DNA of 64,000 bases from Bryobacterales bacterium. GTDB lineage: Bacteria > Acidobacteriota > Terriglobia > Bryobacterales > UBA6623. Positions 7,906 to 16,677 of this stretch are shown piece after piece. Position 1 is the first letter of the stretch; every line of letters begins with the position of its first letter. The translations under genes and the position numbers were made by a program. Location: the NCBI GenBank assembly GCA_028819255.1, contig JAPPMB010000059.1:45146-109145 (forward strand), given 5' to 3'. The notes below the pieces were generated by a model. It did no database searches. It worked only from the letters and a program-made list of their open reading frames with translations, and was not told where the DNA came from.

Positions 7906-9399
7906 ATGACCTTCCGTATTCGAGCGCTCTGTGCGACGGGCCTGGTGGCCGTGCTTCTGGGGGCGTGCTCGGCCGATGCGCCAAGGCCCATGCCCAACAT
8001 TCTGTTCATCGCCATTGACGACCTCAACGACTGGGTCGGCCCCCTCGACGGGCATCCCCAGGTGCGAACGCCCCACATGGACCGGCTTGCCGCCGCAGGC
8101 ACCACGTTCTACAACGCTCATACGCAGGCGCCGCTCTGCAATCCGTCCCGGACGAGCCTGCTAATTGGTCGCCGCCCCTCCAGCACGGGGATCTACGGCC
8201 TCGCTCCATGGTTCAGGGAGGTCGAGACCCTGAAGGACATCGAGTCCCTGCCTCAGTTCTTCGCCCGGCACGGTTACGCCACTTACTCCACGGGAAAGAT
8301 CTATCACGGCAGGTACGGACGGGCCGACGGCGACACGGAGTTCCACTTCCTGGGACCGCGGGCGGGTGTCCGGGTGCGTCCGGAGCAGAAGATGGTCGAG
8401 ACGCCGCAGGACCATCCCCTCATGGACTGGGGCACCTTCCCTCACAAGGACGAGGACAAGGGCGACTGGGCGGTCGCGAGCTGGGCCGTGGAGCAGCTCG
8501 AGGGTCCGCTCAGCGGACCTCAGGAGAAGCCGTTCTTCCTGGCGGCGGGCTTCTTCCTTCCGCACGTGCCCTGTTACGTTACCCAGCAGTGGTACGACAT
8601 GTACCCGAAGGACGCGGTCCAGTTGCCGGAGATCCGCCGGGACGACCGCGAGGACACACCGCGCTTCAGCTGGTACTTGCACTGGAAGCTCCCCGAGCCG
8701 CGTCTGAAATTCATCGAGGAAGCCGACGAGTGGCACAACCTCGTCGCCTCCTACCTCGCGTCCATCACGTTCGTGGACAGCCAGGTCGGGAGACTGCTTG
8801 ACGCCCTCGATGCGAGCGGTCACGCCGACAACACGGTGATCGTCCTGTGGTCGGACCACGGATGGCACCTGGGCGAGAAGCTCATCACCGGCAAGAACAC
8901 GCTCTGGGACCGCTCCGCGCGGGTTCCCCTGATCTTTGCCGGCCCGGGCATCTCGGAAGGCACCCGCGTCACCAGCCCGGCCGAACTGCTCGACATCTAC
9001 CCGACGCTTGCCGAGCTCGCGGGCCTGCCGGCCGCCGAAGGGCTCGAGGGACACAGCCTGGTGCCCCAGCTTGAGGATGCCGACGCCCCCCGTGAATGGC
9101 CCGCGATCACAACTCACAACGCAGGGAATCATGGAGTCCGCTCCGAGAAATGGCGCTACATCGTCTACGCCGACGGCAGCGAGGAGCTCTACGACATGGA
9201 GAAGGACCCGCAGGAATTCGACAATCTGGCCGGCGACCCGCAATTCGGGGACGTGATTGCCGAACACCGGAAGTTCCTGCCCGACTCCGATCTCCCGCCC
9301 GCTCCCGGCAGCCGGGCGCGTGTGCTGATCTACGACGGCGGCCGCGTGAACTGGGAGGGCGAGGACGTCGGCGGGGACGATCCGATCCCCGAACTCTGA
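7906..9399 (+). CDS. Exported lipoprotein sulfatase (iduronate-2-sulfatase-like)
   Basis: About 497 residues. A lipoprotein signal (GLVAVLLGAC, lipidated Cys21) fixes the ATG at 7906; the frame is open a further 20 codons upstream but only this start gives a signal peptide. The type I sulfatase core is clear: metal-binding IDDLNDW near 37, the active-site motif CNPSRTSLLIG starting at Cys78 (the Cys converted to formylglycine), a middle GKIYHGRYG, and the distal metal site LWSDHGWHLGEK. The family cleaves sulfate esters from sulfated polysaccharides or glycosaminoglycans. It sits alone, divergent from mazG, and a formylglycine-generating enzyme is not in view. Confidence 0.93.
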   Translation: MTFRIRALCATGLVAVLLGACSADAPRPMPNILFIAIDDLNDWVGPLDGHPQVRTPHMDRLAAAGTTFYNAHTQAPLCNPSRTSLLIGRRPSSTGIYGLAPWFREVETLKDIESLPQFFARHGYATYSTGKIYHGRYGRADGDTEFHFLGPRAGVRVRPEQKMVETPQDHPLMDWGTFPHKDEDKGDWAVASWAVEQLEGPLSGPQEKPFFLAAGFFLPHVPCYVTQQWYDMYPKDAVQLPEIRRDDREDTPRFSWYLHWKLPEPRLKFIEEADEWHNLVASYLASITFVDSQVGRLLDALDASGHADNTVIVLWSDHGWHLGEKLITGKNTLWDRSARVPLIFAGPGISEGTRVTSPAELLDIYPTLAELAGLPAAEGLEGHSLVPQLEDADAPREWPAITTHNAGNHGVRSEKWRYIVYADGSEELYDMEKDPQEFDNLAGDPQFGDVIAEHRKFLPDSDLPPAPGSRARVLIYDGGRVNWEGEDVGGDDPIPEL

Positions 9400-9420
9400 C
9401 CTGAGTCAGAATGAAGAGCG

Positions 9421-10167
9421 TTGCCTGACTCGGTTCTCGGGGTGATCCCCGCCCGCTACGGTTCCCGTCGCTTCGAGGGCAAGCCGCTCGCCATGCTGTG
9501 CGGCAAGCCTCTCATCCAGCACGTCTACGAGCGAGCCTCCGGGTGCGAGCTCTTCCGCCGGCTGGTCGTCGCGACCGACAGCGGGCGCATCCGGACGGCG
9601 GTCGAGGGCTTCGGCGGCGTTGCTTTGATGACCTCCACAGATCACCTCTCCGGGACGGACCGGGTCGCCGAGGTGGCCGCCGGCGACGATTCCGCGATCG
9701 TCGTGAACGTGCAGGGCGACGAGCCCTTTGTCAACGCCACCGTGCTGGAGCAGGTGATCCGGCCGCTTCTCGACCCCGAAGGCCCGCCGATGTCGACCCT
9801 CCGCAAGCGGATTCTCGATCCGGCCCTGCTGGACGACCCGAATGTTGTCAAGGTGGTCACGGGCCGCGACGGCGACGCCATCTACTTCTCCCGGAGTCCG
9901 ATACCGTATCCGGGCCGCTGTGTTCCGCACAGCGCCTGGGAGCATATCGGGATCTACGCCTACCGGAGGGAGTTCCTGCTCGCCTTCAGCCGGATGCGGC
10001 CCACCGAGCTCGAGGGAGTCGAGGGGCTCGAGCAGCTGCGCGCCCTGGAGCACGGGCACCGGATCGCGGCCGTCCCCACGGAGGACCACGTCGGTCTGAG
10101 CGTGGACACGCCGGACGACCTCGAGCGCGCCCGCATTATGCTTGTGAACGCGGAGGCTCGATGCTGA
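9421..10167 (+). CDS. kdsB: CMP-3-deoxy-manno-octulosonate cytidylyltransferase
   Basis: A 248-residue enzyme that activates KDO with CTP for lipid A inner-core synthesis; full family length. Diagnostic segments are VIPARYGSRRFEGKPLAML at the start (nucleotide binding), ATDSGRI, MTSTDHLSGTDRVAEV, VVNVQGDEPFV and the later YAYRREFLLAF. The start is a TTG at 9421. The ATG ten bases upstream (9411) hits a stop after five codons, so it is not used. The gene follows the sulfatase by 21 bases. Its presence indicates an LPS-bearing outer membrane. Confidence 0.95.
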   Translation: MPDSVLGVIPARYGSRRFEGKPLAMLCGKPLIQHVYERASGCELFRRLVVATDSGRIRTAVEGFGGVALMTSTDHLSGTDRVAEVAAGDDSAIVVNVQGDEPFVNATVLEQVIRPLLDPEGPPMSTLRKRILDPALLDDPNVVKVVTGRDGDAIYFSRSPIPYPGRCVPHSAWEHIGIYAYRREFLLAFSRMRPTELEGVEGLEQLRALEHGHRIAAVPTEDHVGLSVDTPDDLERARIMLVNAEARC

Positions 10168-10186
10168 CGGGGAGCTTCCGCCCGGA

Positions 10187-10217
10187 TTGCGATACCGCGT
10201 TCGGGATTCTCTACAAT
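10187..10217 (+). promoter_or_regulatory. Candidate promoter of the cytochrome bc operon
   Basis: TTGCGA at 10187 and TACAAT at 10212, separated by 19 bases (slightly long). They lie in the 109-base gap between kdsB and the Rieske gene and would leave a leader of about 50 bases. Confidence 0.4.
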
Positions 10218-10276
10218 AGGAGTTCGGCAACGGCGTCCCATGCTCCCCGGGACGCCCGCGACTTCGGGGGATAGGA

Positions 10277-10846
10277 ATGTCCGACAACAAGGCTGCGGGA
10301 TCGGCCCGTGCTTCGCTCATAGACCGCATCAAGGAGAGCGTCAGGTCCGAGGGCACCGACCAGGAGACCCGGATCAGGTCGCGTCGCCGCCTGATCGGCC
10401 TGCTCACTGGCGGGTTTCTGACGGCGAACTTTCTGATGTTCCTGCGGTTCTTCTTTCCGCGCACCATCTTTGAGCCGCGAACGCAGTTCCCGATCGGGCT
10501 GCCCGCCGACTTCCCGATCGGCGTGGACACGCGGTTTCAGAAGAGCAAGCGCATCTGGGTCGTTCGAACCACCGACCGTCTGTTCGTGATCTACGCCAGC
10601 TGCACCCATCTGGGCTGCACGCCCGACTGGAAGCTCAGCGAGGCGAAGTTCAAGTGCCCCTGCCACGGCAGCGGCTACGATCCGGAGGGCCGCAACTACG
10701 AGGGGCCTGCGCCCCGTCCGCTGGACAGGGCGTACGTCGAGGTCGACCCCCAGGGCCGCATCATCGTGGACACCAGCGTGCTCTTCCGCGAGGAGAAGGG
10801 GCAGCCCACCCAGTTCGACAACCAGGGCAGCTACATCCAGGTGTGA
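10277..10846 (+). CDS. Rieske [2Fe-2S] subunit of a b6/bc-type quinol oxidoreductase
   Basis: A 189-residue membrane-anchored iron-sulfur protein. A cytoplasmic N-terminus is followed by one membrane segment at about 39-60 (LIGLLTGGFLTANFLMFLRF). The cluster ligands are CTH at 109-111 and CPCH at 127-130, and Cys114 and Cys129 are placed for the usual disulfide (CTHLGC...CPCHGSGYD). It takes electrons from quinol and passes them to a c-type heme. It is the first gene of a co-directional run with the two cytochrome b halves, an octaheme cytochrome and a cupredoxin, so the whole run encodes one respiratory complex. Confidence 0.95.
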   Translation: MSDNKAAGSARASLIDRIKESVRSEGTDQETRIRSRRRLIGLLTGGFLTANFLMFLRFFFPRTIFEPRTQFPIGLPADFPIGVDTRFQKSKRIWVVRTTDRLFVIYASCTHLGCTPDWKLSEAKFKCPCHGSGYDPEGRNYEGPAPRPLDRAYVEVDPQGRIIVDTSVLFREEKGQPTQFDNQGSYIQV

Positions 10847-10867
10847 GGTCGGGAGGTACGAAACAGC

Positions 10868-11800
10868 ATGGCTGACACACAGGGCGCCGACGCCAAGACC
10901 AAAGCGGCGCAGCCTGCTTCCAACGGCAACGGAACGCGCAAGCTGCTGGGCGTCACGGTCGATCCGACCGAGATCAAGCGCAAGGCCGAGATGGACCTGA
11001 AGGCCATCCAGGAGCCGACCAAGACCGACGTCTACAAGTCGATCTTCCGCGTCAGGCACGACCAGACTTCGCGCAGCCGCACGCTGGGCGTGCTGAGCAA
11101 CGTCTTCCTGCACCTGCACCCCGCGAGGGTCAACCGCGACGCGGTCCGCTACTCCTTCACGTGGGGCATGGGCGGCATCAGCTTCTACCTCTTCTGGGTG
11201 CTCACATGGACCGGCGTCCTGCTGATGTTCTACTACCACCCCACGAAGGTCCAGGCGTTCCGCGACATCCTCTACCTTGAGCACGACGTGCCGTTCGGCA
11301 AGCTCCTGCGCAACATGCACCGCTGGGCCGCCCATGCCATGGTTCTCACGGTGCAGCTGCACATGTTCCGGGTGTTCCTGACCGGCTCCTACAAGAAGCC
11401 GCGGCAGTTCAACTGGTCCGTGGGCGTCATCCTTCTGGTGCTTACGCTGCTGCTCTCGTTCACCGGCTACCTGCTCCCGGACGACCAGCTCGGCTTCTGG
11501 GCGGTCACGGTCGGGACGAACATGGCGCGGGCCACGCCCATCCTGGGCCACGAGGGTCCGTTCGGGCCGCAGCTCGGCATGACGCCCTTCAACGACGTGC
11601 GTTTCGCGCTGCTGGGCGGCTCGATCGTCGATGCCAACGCCCTGCTGCGGGCCTACATATGGCACTGCATCGCGATTCCGGGCTTCGCAGCGACGTTCAT
11701 GATCGTCCACTTCTGGCGCGTCAGGAAGGACGGCGGGATCTCGGGCCCGTCCCGGATCATGCTCGAGAGCGAGATCAAGAAGCCCCGCGTCGGCAGGTAG
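10868..11800 (+). CDS. Cytochrome b, N-terminal (b6-like) subunit
   Basis: A 310-residue subunit carrying both b hemes. After a hydrophilic ~80-residue N-terminal extension come four membrane helices. Heme ligands are visible as paired histidines in NMHRWAAHAMVLTVQLHMFR (helix B) and in YIWHCIAIPGFAATFMIVHF (helix D). The GSYKKPRQFNW and LLSFTGYLLPDDQLGFWAV segments are very like plant/cyanobacterial b6. The ATG at 10868 has an upstream ggaggt. It ends 27 bases before the companion C-terminal subunit. The split layout resembles b6f and Firmicutes bc complexes rather than a single-chain cytochrome b. Confidence 0.95.
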   Translation: MADTQGADAKTKAAQPASNGNGTRKLLGVTVDPTEIKRKAEMDLKAIQEPTKTDVYKSIFRVRHDQTSRSRTLGVLSNVFLHLHPARVNRDAVRYSFTWGMGGISFYLFWVLTWTGVLLMFYYHPTKVQAFRDILYLEHDVPFGKLLRNMHRWAAHAMVLTVQLHMFRVFLTGSYKKPRQFNWSVGVILLVLTLLLSFTGYLLPDDQLGFWAVTVGTNMARATPILGHEGPFGPQLGMTPFNDVRFALLGGSIVDANALLRAYIWHCIAIPGFAATFMIVHFWRVRKDGGISGPSRIMLESEIKKPRVGR

Positions 11801-11827
11801 GCGGGCCGCACTTCAGGAGTCAGCATC

Positions 11828-12763
11828 ATGGATTGGCATCAGCTCTGGACGATCGTCTCCCTCCCCGACAACATCCCCATCGTCGGGATGCTCTTCATCA
11901 TTCCGTTCTTCACCTGGTACGGACTGAGGCAGGCCTTCGCCAACGACCGGCTCGCCGAGCGGCTGGAAGGCGACAAGGCCATGGCGAGGACGCACCACCG
12001 CAAGGCGGAGCCGTTCCAGAAGGGCTGGACGCGGGAGGTAGCCGTGTGGCCCTACCTGCTGCGGATGGAGTTCCTCGCCGCGATCATCGTCACGTTCATC
12101 CTGATGGTGTGGTCCATCACGCTCGACGCGCCGCTCGAGGAGCCGGCCAATCCGTCGCTGACGATGAATCCCTCCAAGGCGCCGTGGTACTTCCTCGGGC
12201 TGCAGGAGATGCTGGTCTACTTCGATCCCTGGATCGCCGGCGTCGTGATGCCCACGCTGATCATCATCGGCCTCATCGTGATCCCCTACATCGACGAGAA
12301 CCCCTTGGGCAACGGCTACTACACCTACAGGCAGAGGCGCTTCGCGATCTGGACGTTCATCTTCGGCTTCATCATCCTGTGGTGCTCGATGATCGTGATC
12401 GGAACGCTGATCCGCGGTCCGGGGTGGATGTGGTTCTGGCCCGGCATGACCTGGGACCACAACCGGCTCATCTTCGAGATCAATCGCGACCTCCACGAGA
12501 TCGTGGGCATCACCTCCCAGCCCTGGATCGGCATCTTCGGGGGCCTCGTGGTGGGCGGCTTCATGACGGTGGCCGGATACCTGTGCCACCGGATCATCAC
12601 GGCGACCGAGTTCTCGCGCAAGATCCTCGACCGCATGACGCTGCTGCAGTACGCCATCCTCCAGGGGCTGCTGATCGTCATGCTCGCGCTGCCGGTGAAG
12701 ATCGCGGCGCGCCTCCTCTTCCGCATCAAGTACGTCTGGGTCACGCCTTGGTTCAACGTGTAG
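11828..12763 (+). CDS. Cytochrome b, C-terminal (subunit IV-like) protein
   Basis: A 311-residue integral membrane protein that completes the quinol site. The quinol-site region is recognisable as NPSKAPWYFLGLQEMLVYFD, where PWY replaces the usual PEWY-type motif. Several further membrane helices follow (PTLIIIGLIVIPYI; WTFIFGFIILWCSMIVIGTL; IGIFGGLVVGGFMTVAGYL; AILQGLLIVMLALP), more than in a minimal subunit IV. This suggests an extended form. An extra N-terminal membrane segment (IPIVGMLFIIPFFTWYGL) is also unusual. It lies between the b6-like gene and the octaheme cytochrome, close enough for one transcript. Confidence 0.92.
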   Translation: MDWHQLWTIVSLPDNIPIVGMLFIIPFFTWYGLRQAFANDRLAERLEGDKAMARTHHRKAEPFQKGWTREVAVWPYLLRMEFLAAIIVTFILMVWSITLDAPLEEPANPSLTMNPSKAPWYFLGLQEMLVYFDPWIAGVVMPTLIIIGLIVIPYIDENPLGNGYYTYRQRRFAIWTFIFGFIILWCSMIVIGTLIRGPGWMWFWPGMTWDHNRLIFEINRDLHEIVGITSQPWIGIFGGLVVGGFMTVAGYLCHRIITATEFSRKILDRMTLLQYAILQGLLIVMLALPVKIAARLLFRIKYVWVTPWFNV

Positions 12764-12804
12764 CCGCGCATGCCTGGACAGACGAGTAGCATCTAGGAAT
12801 TCTC

Positions 12805-15801
12805 ATGGCAGAAGACAAGAAGGTTCAGCCGGATCCGATCACCACCAAGTCGTACAGCGTGCACCTGCTCGTGTCGATGCTGCTGCTGATGGCGTCGCTC
12901 GTGTGGGCCGTCTACGACGAGGTCGAGGTCATGCGTCCGTACAAGGACTACCAGGCCCGATTCCGCGCCTACTACCAGGGATTCCTGATGAATCTCCGGC
13001 CCGAGCAGGCGGCCAAGGAGGAGGCCATCCGGAACTCGGCCGAGTACCAGGCGCTCAACGCCGAGCTCAACGCGGCCGAAGGCGTCGTGCTGGACCGGAT
13101 CGCCGATCTCGACAAGCGGACCGGCCGGGGGGTGATCCCCCGGATGACGGCGGCGCGCAACGCATTCCAGGTCCTGCGCAGCGAAATCGACGCCCTGCGC
13201 TACCAGGTCGAGGTGTCCGGCGACGAGGACGACAAGGCGAGCATTCGCGAAGACATTGACGCGATTCGCGCGCGGGTCGTCGAGGTCGAGCTTCCCCTGG
13301 CGGACGGTTCCGGGGGAACCGAGGAACTCGAGCTGCGGTACGGGCAGCTGGAGGCGGAGTTCCTCGGCATGCAGGAGGCCCGCGCCTCCCTGCAGGCCGA
13401 GCGCCTCGAGGCGCTGGAGGAGGCCAACCGGATCCGCGCCGAGCGCGACGCGCTGATGTCCGACCGCCTGGTCGGACTGGGCGCGACCCAGATCGACGGC
13501 CTCATTGCCACGATGCGGGACTTCGACATCGGGATCAAGCAGATCCACCTGATGGACATCGACCTCGTCGACCGGTGCGAATCCTGCCACCTAGGCATCC
13601 GCCAGCCGGTGGAGATCGGGCCGACCGACCTGATCTACCCGGTCTTCCAGAGCCATCCGCGGCCCGAGCTCCTGGCGGTCCACGACCCCGAGAGGTTCGG
13701 GTGCTCGTCCTGCCACAACGGAAACGGACGGGCCACGCGCAACGTGACCAAGGGCCACGGCCGCCACAAGTTCTGGCTCTGGCCGATGTTCTACCGGGAA
13801 AACTTCGAGGCGGGCTGCCACCAGTGCCATTCCAGGGAGGTCGTGACGCCTGGCGGCGAGACGCTCAACCAGGGCCGCGAGCTCTACATGAACAAGGGCT
13901 GCTGGGGCTGCCACCGCTTCGAGGGCTTCGACTCCGAGTCCGAGGAGCTGACCGCGGTCCGCCAGCAGATCCGCAACCTTTCCTCGGACCGGGACGCGAA
14001 CGCCAAGGAGATGCGCGTCAGGCTCGACCTGGGGGACACCTCCGCCGACGCGTCCGCGGCCCGCATGCACTACGCGCGCGCCGAGGAGCTCCGGCTGACC
14101 AACACCCGCGTCGATGCGGAGCTGCACAACCTCGCGGTCGAGGAGGAGAACCTGGCCCGGGAGGTGAAGAAGTTCGGCCCCAGCCTGAAGGAGATCAGGC
14201 TCAAGGACCGCAAGGAGTGGATTCCGGTCTGGATCAAGGACCCGCACGAGTTCCGTCCCGGGTCCAAGATGCCGGCCTTCCGCCTGCTGGACGAGGAGGT
14301 CCGGCAGATCTCGGCCTATCTGTGGCAGAACGCCCTGAACGGCCAGCTCGTCCAGCACCCGCGGGGCAGCGCGGACCGCGGCAAGGAGCTTTTCGAGACG
14401 CGCGGCTGCATGGGCTGCCACTCCATCGGCGAGGGCGCCGACCAGGTCGGCGGGGACTTCGCCGCCAACCTGAGCCGGGTCGGCGACAAGATGAACTACG
14501 ACTACATGGTCCGCTGGATCCACGATCCGTCGGAAGTCACCCCGGATCCGGACGTGCCCGACGCGTTGCGTCCCCGGCCGATCATGCCGAGCCTGCGGCT
14601 GACGATCGGCGAGGCGCGCGACATCGCCACGTACCTGAGCGACCAGGGCACGGGCGAGGAGTTTCCGGCAGCGGACTACATGGACGACCCCGCAATGGCC
14701 GCGGCCGGCCAGGATGTGATCCGGCACTACGGCTGCGCCGGGTGTCACGAGATCTCGGGCCTCGAGGAGGAAGGCCGCATCGGGACCGACCTCACGTTCG
14801 AGGGCAGCAAGCCCCTGGAGCGCCTGGACTTTGCCCTGAAGACCCACGAGGCGGAGCTGGACGGCTGGTACAGCCACAAGGGCTTTTTCGAGCGCAAGCT
14901 CGAGAACCCGGCCGTGTTCGACGAGGGCAAGGAGAGGGAGCACCTCGAGCGCCTGCGCATGCCGAACTTCAACTTCAACGAGTCCGAGATCGATGCGCTG
15001 ACGACGTTTCTGCTGGGAGCGGTCGAGTCGACGTTCCCCGAGCAGTACCGCTACGAGCCGGAGGACGAGCGGGCGGACGTCCAGGAGGGCTGGTGGATCC
15101 TGACGCGGCACAACTGCACGGGCTGCCACCAGATTCGTCCCGGCAACGAGTCGGCGTTCATGTCGATTCCGCGATACACGGACGATCCGGACTGGGCCGA
15201 GCAGTTCCCGCCGCAGCTGTACACGGAGGGCGCCCGCGTGCAGCCCGACTGGCTGACGGAGTTCCTGCGCAACCCGGCGCTCAGCGAGACGGACGTCAAT
15301 CGCAACGGCGTGCGCAGCTACCTACACGCCCGGATGCCGACGTTCTACTTCTCGGACCGCCAGCTCTCCAAGATCACGAGGTTCTTCATGGCCCGCGACT
15401 CGCAGCCGGTGCCGTACATGCCCGAGGACATGGCTCCGCTGACTCCGTCCGAGCGGGCCATCGGCCGCCAGCTGTTCATCAGCGACGCCGCGCCCTGCCT
15501 GAACTGCCACATGACCGGCATTCCGTCCCAGGACGTCGACGCCACGGCGCCGAACTTCCTCATCGCCGCGGAGCGGCTCAAGCCGAACTGGACCTACCGC
15601 TGGATGCTGGAGCCTGCCTCGATCGCCCCCGGAACGGCGATGCCGTCCGAGCTCTTCGCCCGGGACGCCGGCCGCTGGATCTTCCAGGGCGACATTCCGA
15701 CCGCGGCCCGCAACTACGCCGGCGACCACGCCGACCTGATCACGCGCTACATGTTCCAGATGGACAGCACGGAGCTGAGTCGGCTGCAAGCCCTACAATG
15801 A
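12805..15801 (+). CDS. Membrane-anchored octaheme cytochrome c of the bc complex
   Basis: A 998-residue protein with one N-terminal membrane anchor (about 19-37, HLLVSMLLLMASLVWAVY), then a long charged helical/coiled-coil stretch to ~240, then eight CxxCH heme sites. The sites start near residues 258 (CESCH), 300 (CSSCH), 338 (CHQCH), 366 (CWGCH), 535 (CMGCH), 644 (CAGCH), 771 (CTGCH) and 898 (CLNCH). The later sites lie in repeated cytochrome c-like modules ending in 'ISAYLWQ', 'IATYLSDQG' and 'ITRFFMAR' helices. It probably accepts electrons from the Rieske protein and passes them to the periplasmic cupredoxin encoded next. It overlaps that gene's upstream region, and the operon position is firm. 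I know of no named family for the full architecture. Confidence 0.9.
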   Translation: MAEDKKVQPDPITTKSYSVHLLVSMLLLMASLVWAVYDEVEVMRPYKDYQARFRAYYQGFLMNLRPEQAAKEEAIRNSAEYQALNAELNAAEGVVLDRIADLDKRTGRGVIPRMTAARNAFQVLRSEIDALRYQVEVSGDEDDKASIREDIDAIRARVVEVELPLADGSGGTEELELRYGQLEAEFLGMQEARASLQAERLEALEEANRIRAERDALMSDRLVGLGATQIDGLIATMRDFDIGIKQIHLMDIDLVDRCESCHLGIRQPVEIGPTDLIYPVFQSHPRPELLAVHDPERFGCSSCHNGNGRATRNVTKGHGRHKFWLWPMFYRENFEAGCHQCHSREVVTPGGETLNQGRELYMNKGCWGCHRFEGFDSESEELTAVRQQIRNLSSDRDANAKEMRVRLDLGDTSADASAARMHYARAEELRLTNTRVDAELHNLAVEEENLAREVKKFGPSLKEIRLKDRKEWIPVWIKDPHEFRPGSKMPAFRLLDEEVRQISAYLWQNALNGQLVQHPRGSADRGKELFETRGCMGCHSIGEGADQVGGDFAANLSRVGDKMNYDYMVRWIHDPSEVTPDPDVPDALRPRPIMPSLRLTIGEARDIATYLSDQGTGEEFPAADYMDDPAMAAAGQDVIRHYGCAGCHEISGLEEEGRIGTDLTFEGSKPLERLDFALKTHEAELDGWYSHKGFFERKLENPAVFDEGKEREHLERLRMPNFNFNESEIDALTTFLLGAVESTFPEQYRYEPEDERADVQEGWWILTRHNCTGCHQIRPGNESAFMSIPRYTDDPDWAEQFPPQLYTEGARVQPDWLTEFLRNPALSETDVNRNGVRSYLHARMPTFYFSDRQLSKITRFFMARDSQPVPYMPEDMAPLTPSERAIGRQLFISDAAPCLNCHMTGIPSQDVDATAPNFLIAAERLKPNWTYRWMLEPASIAPGTAMPSELFARDAGRWIFQGDIPTAARNYAGDHADLITRYMFQMDSTELSRLQALQ

Positions 15802-15820
15802 AGCAAGACTGCGCTTTTTC

Positions 15821-15826
15821 GGAGGT
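15821..15826 (+). promoter_or_regulatory. Ribosome-binding site that fixes a GTG start
   Basis: GGAGGT, seven bases before the GTG at 15834. An in-frame ATG at 15798 overlaps the stop of the octaheme gene (ATGA) but has no such site and would put a charged stretch before the lipoprotein signal. I therefore place the start at GTG. Confidence 0.6.
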
Positions 15827-15833
15827 GAACTGC

Positions 15834-16640
15834 GTGCTCAACCGTAATCTTCCTGCCATCCTCTGCGCTTCGGCGCTCCTGCTGGCCGCAGCCTGCGGCG
15901 GCGACGACTACTTCGACCAGTACGATGCCAAGGCCCGCGGCAGCGGCGGGTCCGGAGAAGATGCGGCCGCCTCGGCCGGCGTGATGACGACCGTCGATCC
16001 GGCCACGGCCGCCACCGTCACCGGCATGGTCTCGTTTTCGGGGGAAATCCCGAGATTCCCGCCCATCAACATGAGTGCCGAGCCCGACTGCGTCCAGCTG
16101 CACGGCGGCAGGGTCCCCTCGGACCGCGTGCTCGTGAACGACGGAATGCTCCAGGACGCCCTGATCTGGGTTTCCAAGGGCCTGGAGGGCAAGCGCTTTC
16201 CGGTCCGGACGGACGTGGTGAACCTTGACCAGGACGGCTGCATCTACAAGCCCCACGTCGTGGCGGTGCAGGCGGGCCAGGCGCTCAACATCACCAACTC
16301 GGATCCGACCACCCACAACGTGCATCCGCTGCCGAGGGAGAACAGGGAGTGGAACAAGTCGCAGACTTCCGGCGCGGCGGCGATCGACTATGCGTTCCCG
16401 AGGCCCGAGATGAAGATCGCGGTGAAGTGCAACATCCATCCGTGGATGCAGGCGTACGTCCATGTCCTAGAGCATCCGTACTTCGCAGTGACCGACGCCA
16501 ACGGCGCCTTCGAGATCGGCAATCTGCCTCCGGGAACGTACACGCTCCAGGCCGTGCACGAACGGCTCGGGGAGCAGGAGATGGAATTCACGGTCGGCGC
16601 CAGCGAGAGCACGAAGGTCAGCTTCGCCTTCACTGGCTGA
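15834..16640 (+). CDS. Cupredoxin-like lipoprotein, probable electron carrier of the bc operon
   Basis: About 268 residues from a GTG start with GGAGGT upstream. The lipoprotein signal is LLLAAACGG. A domain with a histidine-rich turn (SDPTTHNVHPLPREN) and KCNIHPWMQAYVHV follows. This gives the His...Cys-x2-His-x2-Met pattern of a type 1 copper site. The last ~50 residues (FAVTDANGAFEIGNLPPGTY) form a carboxypeptidase-regulatory-like beta domain. It is a plausible periplasmic acceptor from the octaheme cytochrome. Alternatively it is the family of 'carboxypeptidase regulatory-like plus plastocyanin' proteins of unproven function. The copper ligands are seen; electron transfer partners are inferred from the operon. 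Confidence 0.8.
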   Translation: MLNRNLPAILCASALLLAAACGGDDYFDQYDAKARGSGGSGEDAAASAGVMTTVDPATAATVTGMVSFSGEIPRFPPINMSAEPDCVQLHGGRVPSDRVLVNDGMLQDALIWVSKGLEGKRFPVRTDVVNLDQDGCIYKPHVVAVQAGQALNITNSDPTTHNVHPLPRENREWNKSQTSGAAAIDYAFPRPEMKIAVKCNIHPWMQAYVHVLEHPYFAVTDANGAFEIGNLPPGTYTLQAVHERLGEQEMEFTVGASESTKVSFAFTG

Positions 16641-16677
16641 CCGCCCTCCGGCCGCGTTCCCCTTGCGGCACACGCGC

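Noticed and set aside
13575..15833. Long plus-strand frame overlapping the octaheme gene and fused to the cupredoxin frame
   Set aside because: It is an alternative-frame shadow (Arg/Gly/Pro-rich) until the GTG at 15834, where real coding starts.
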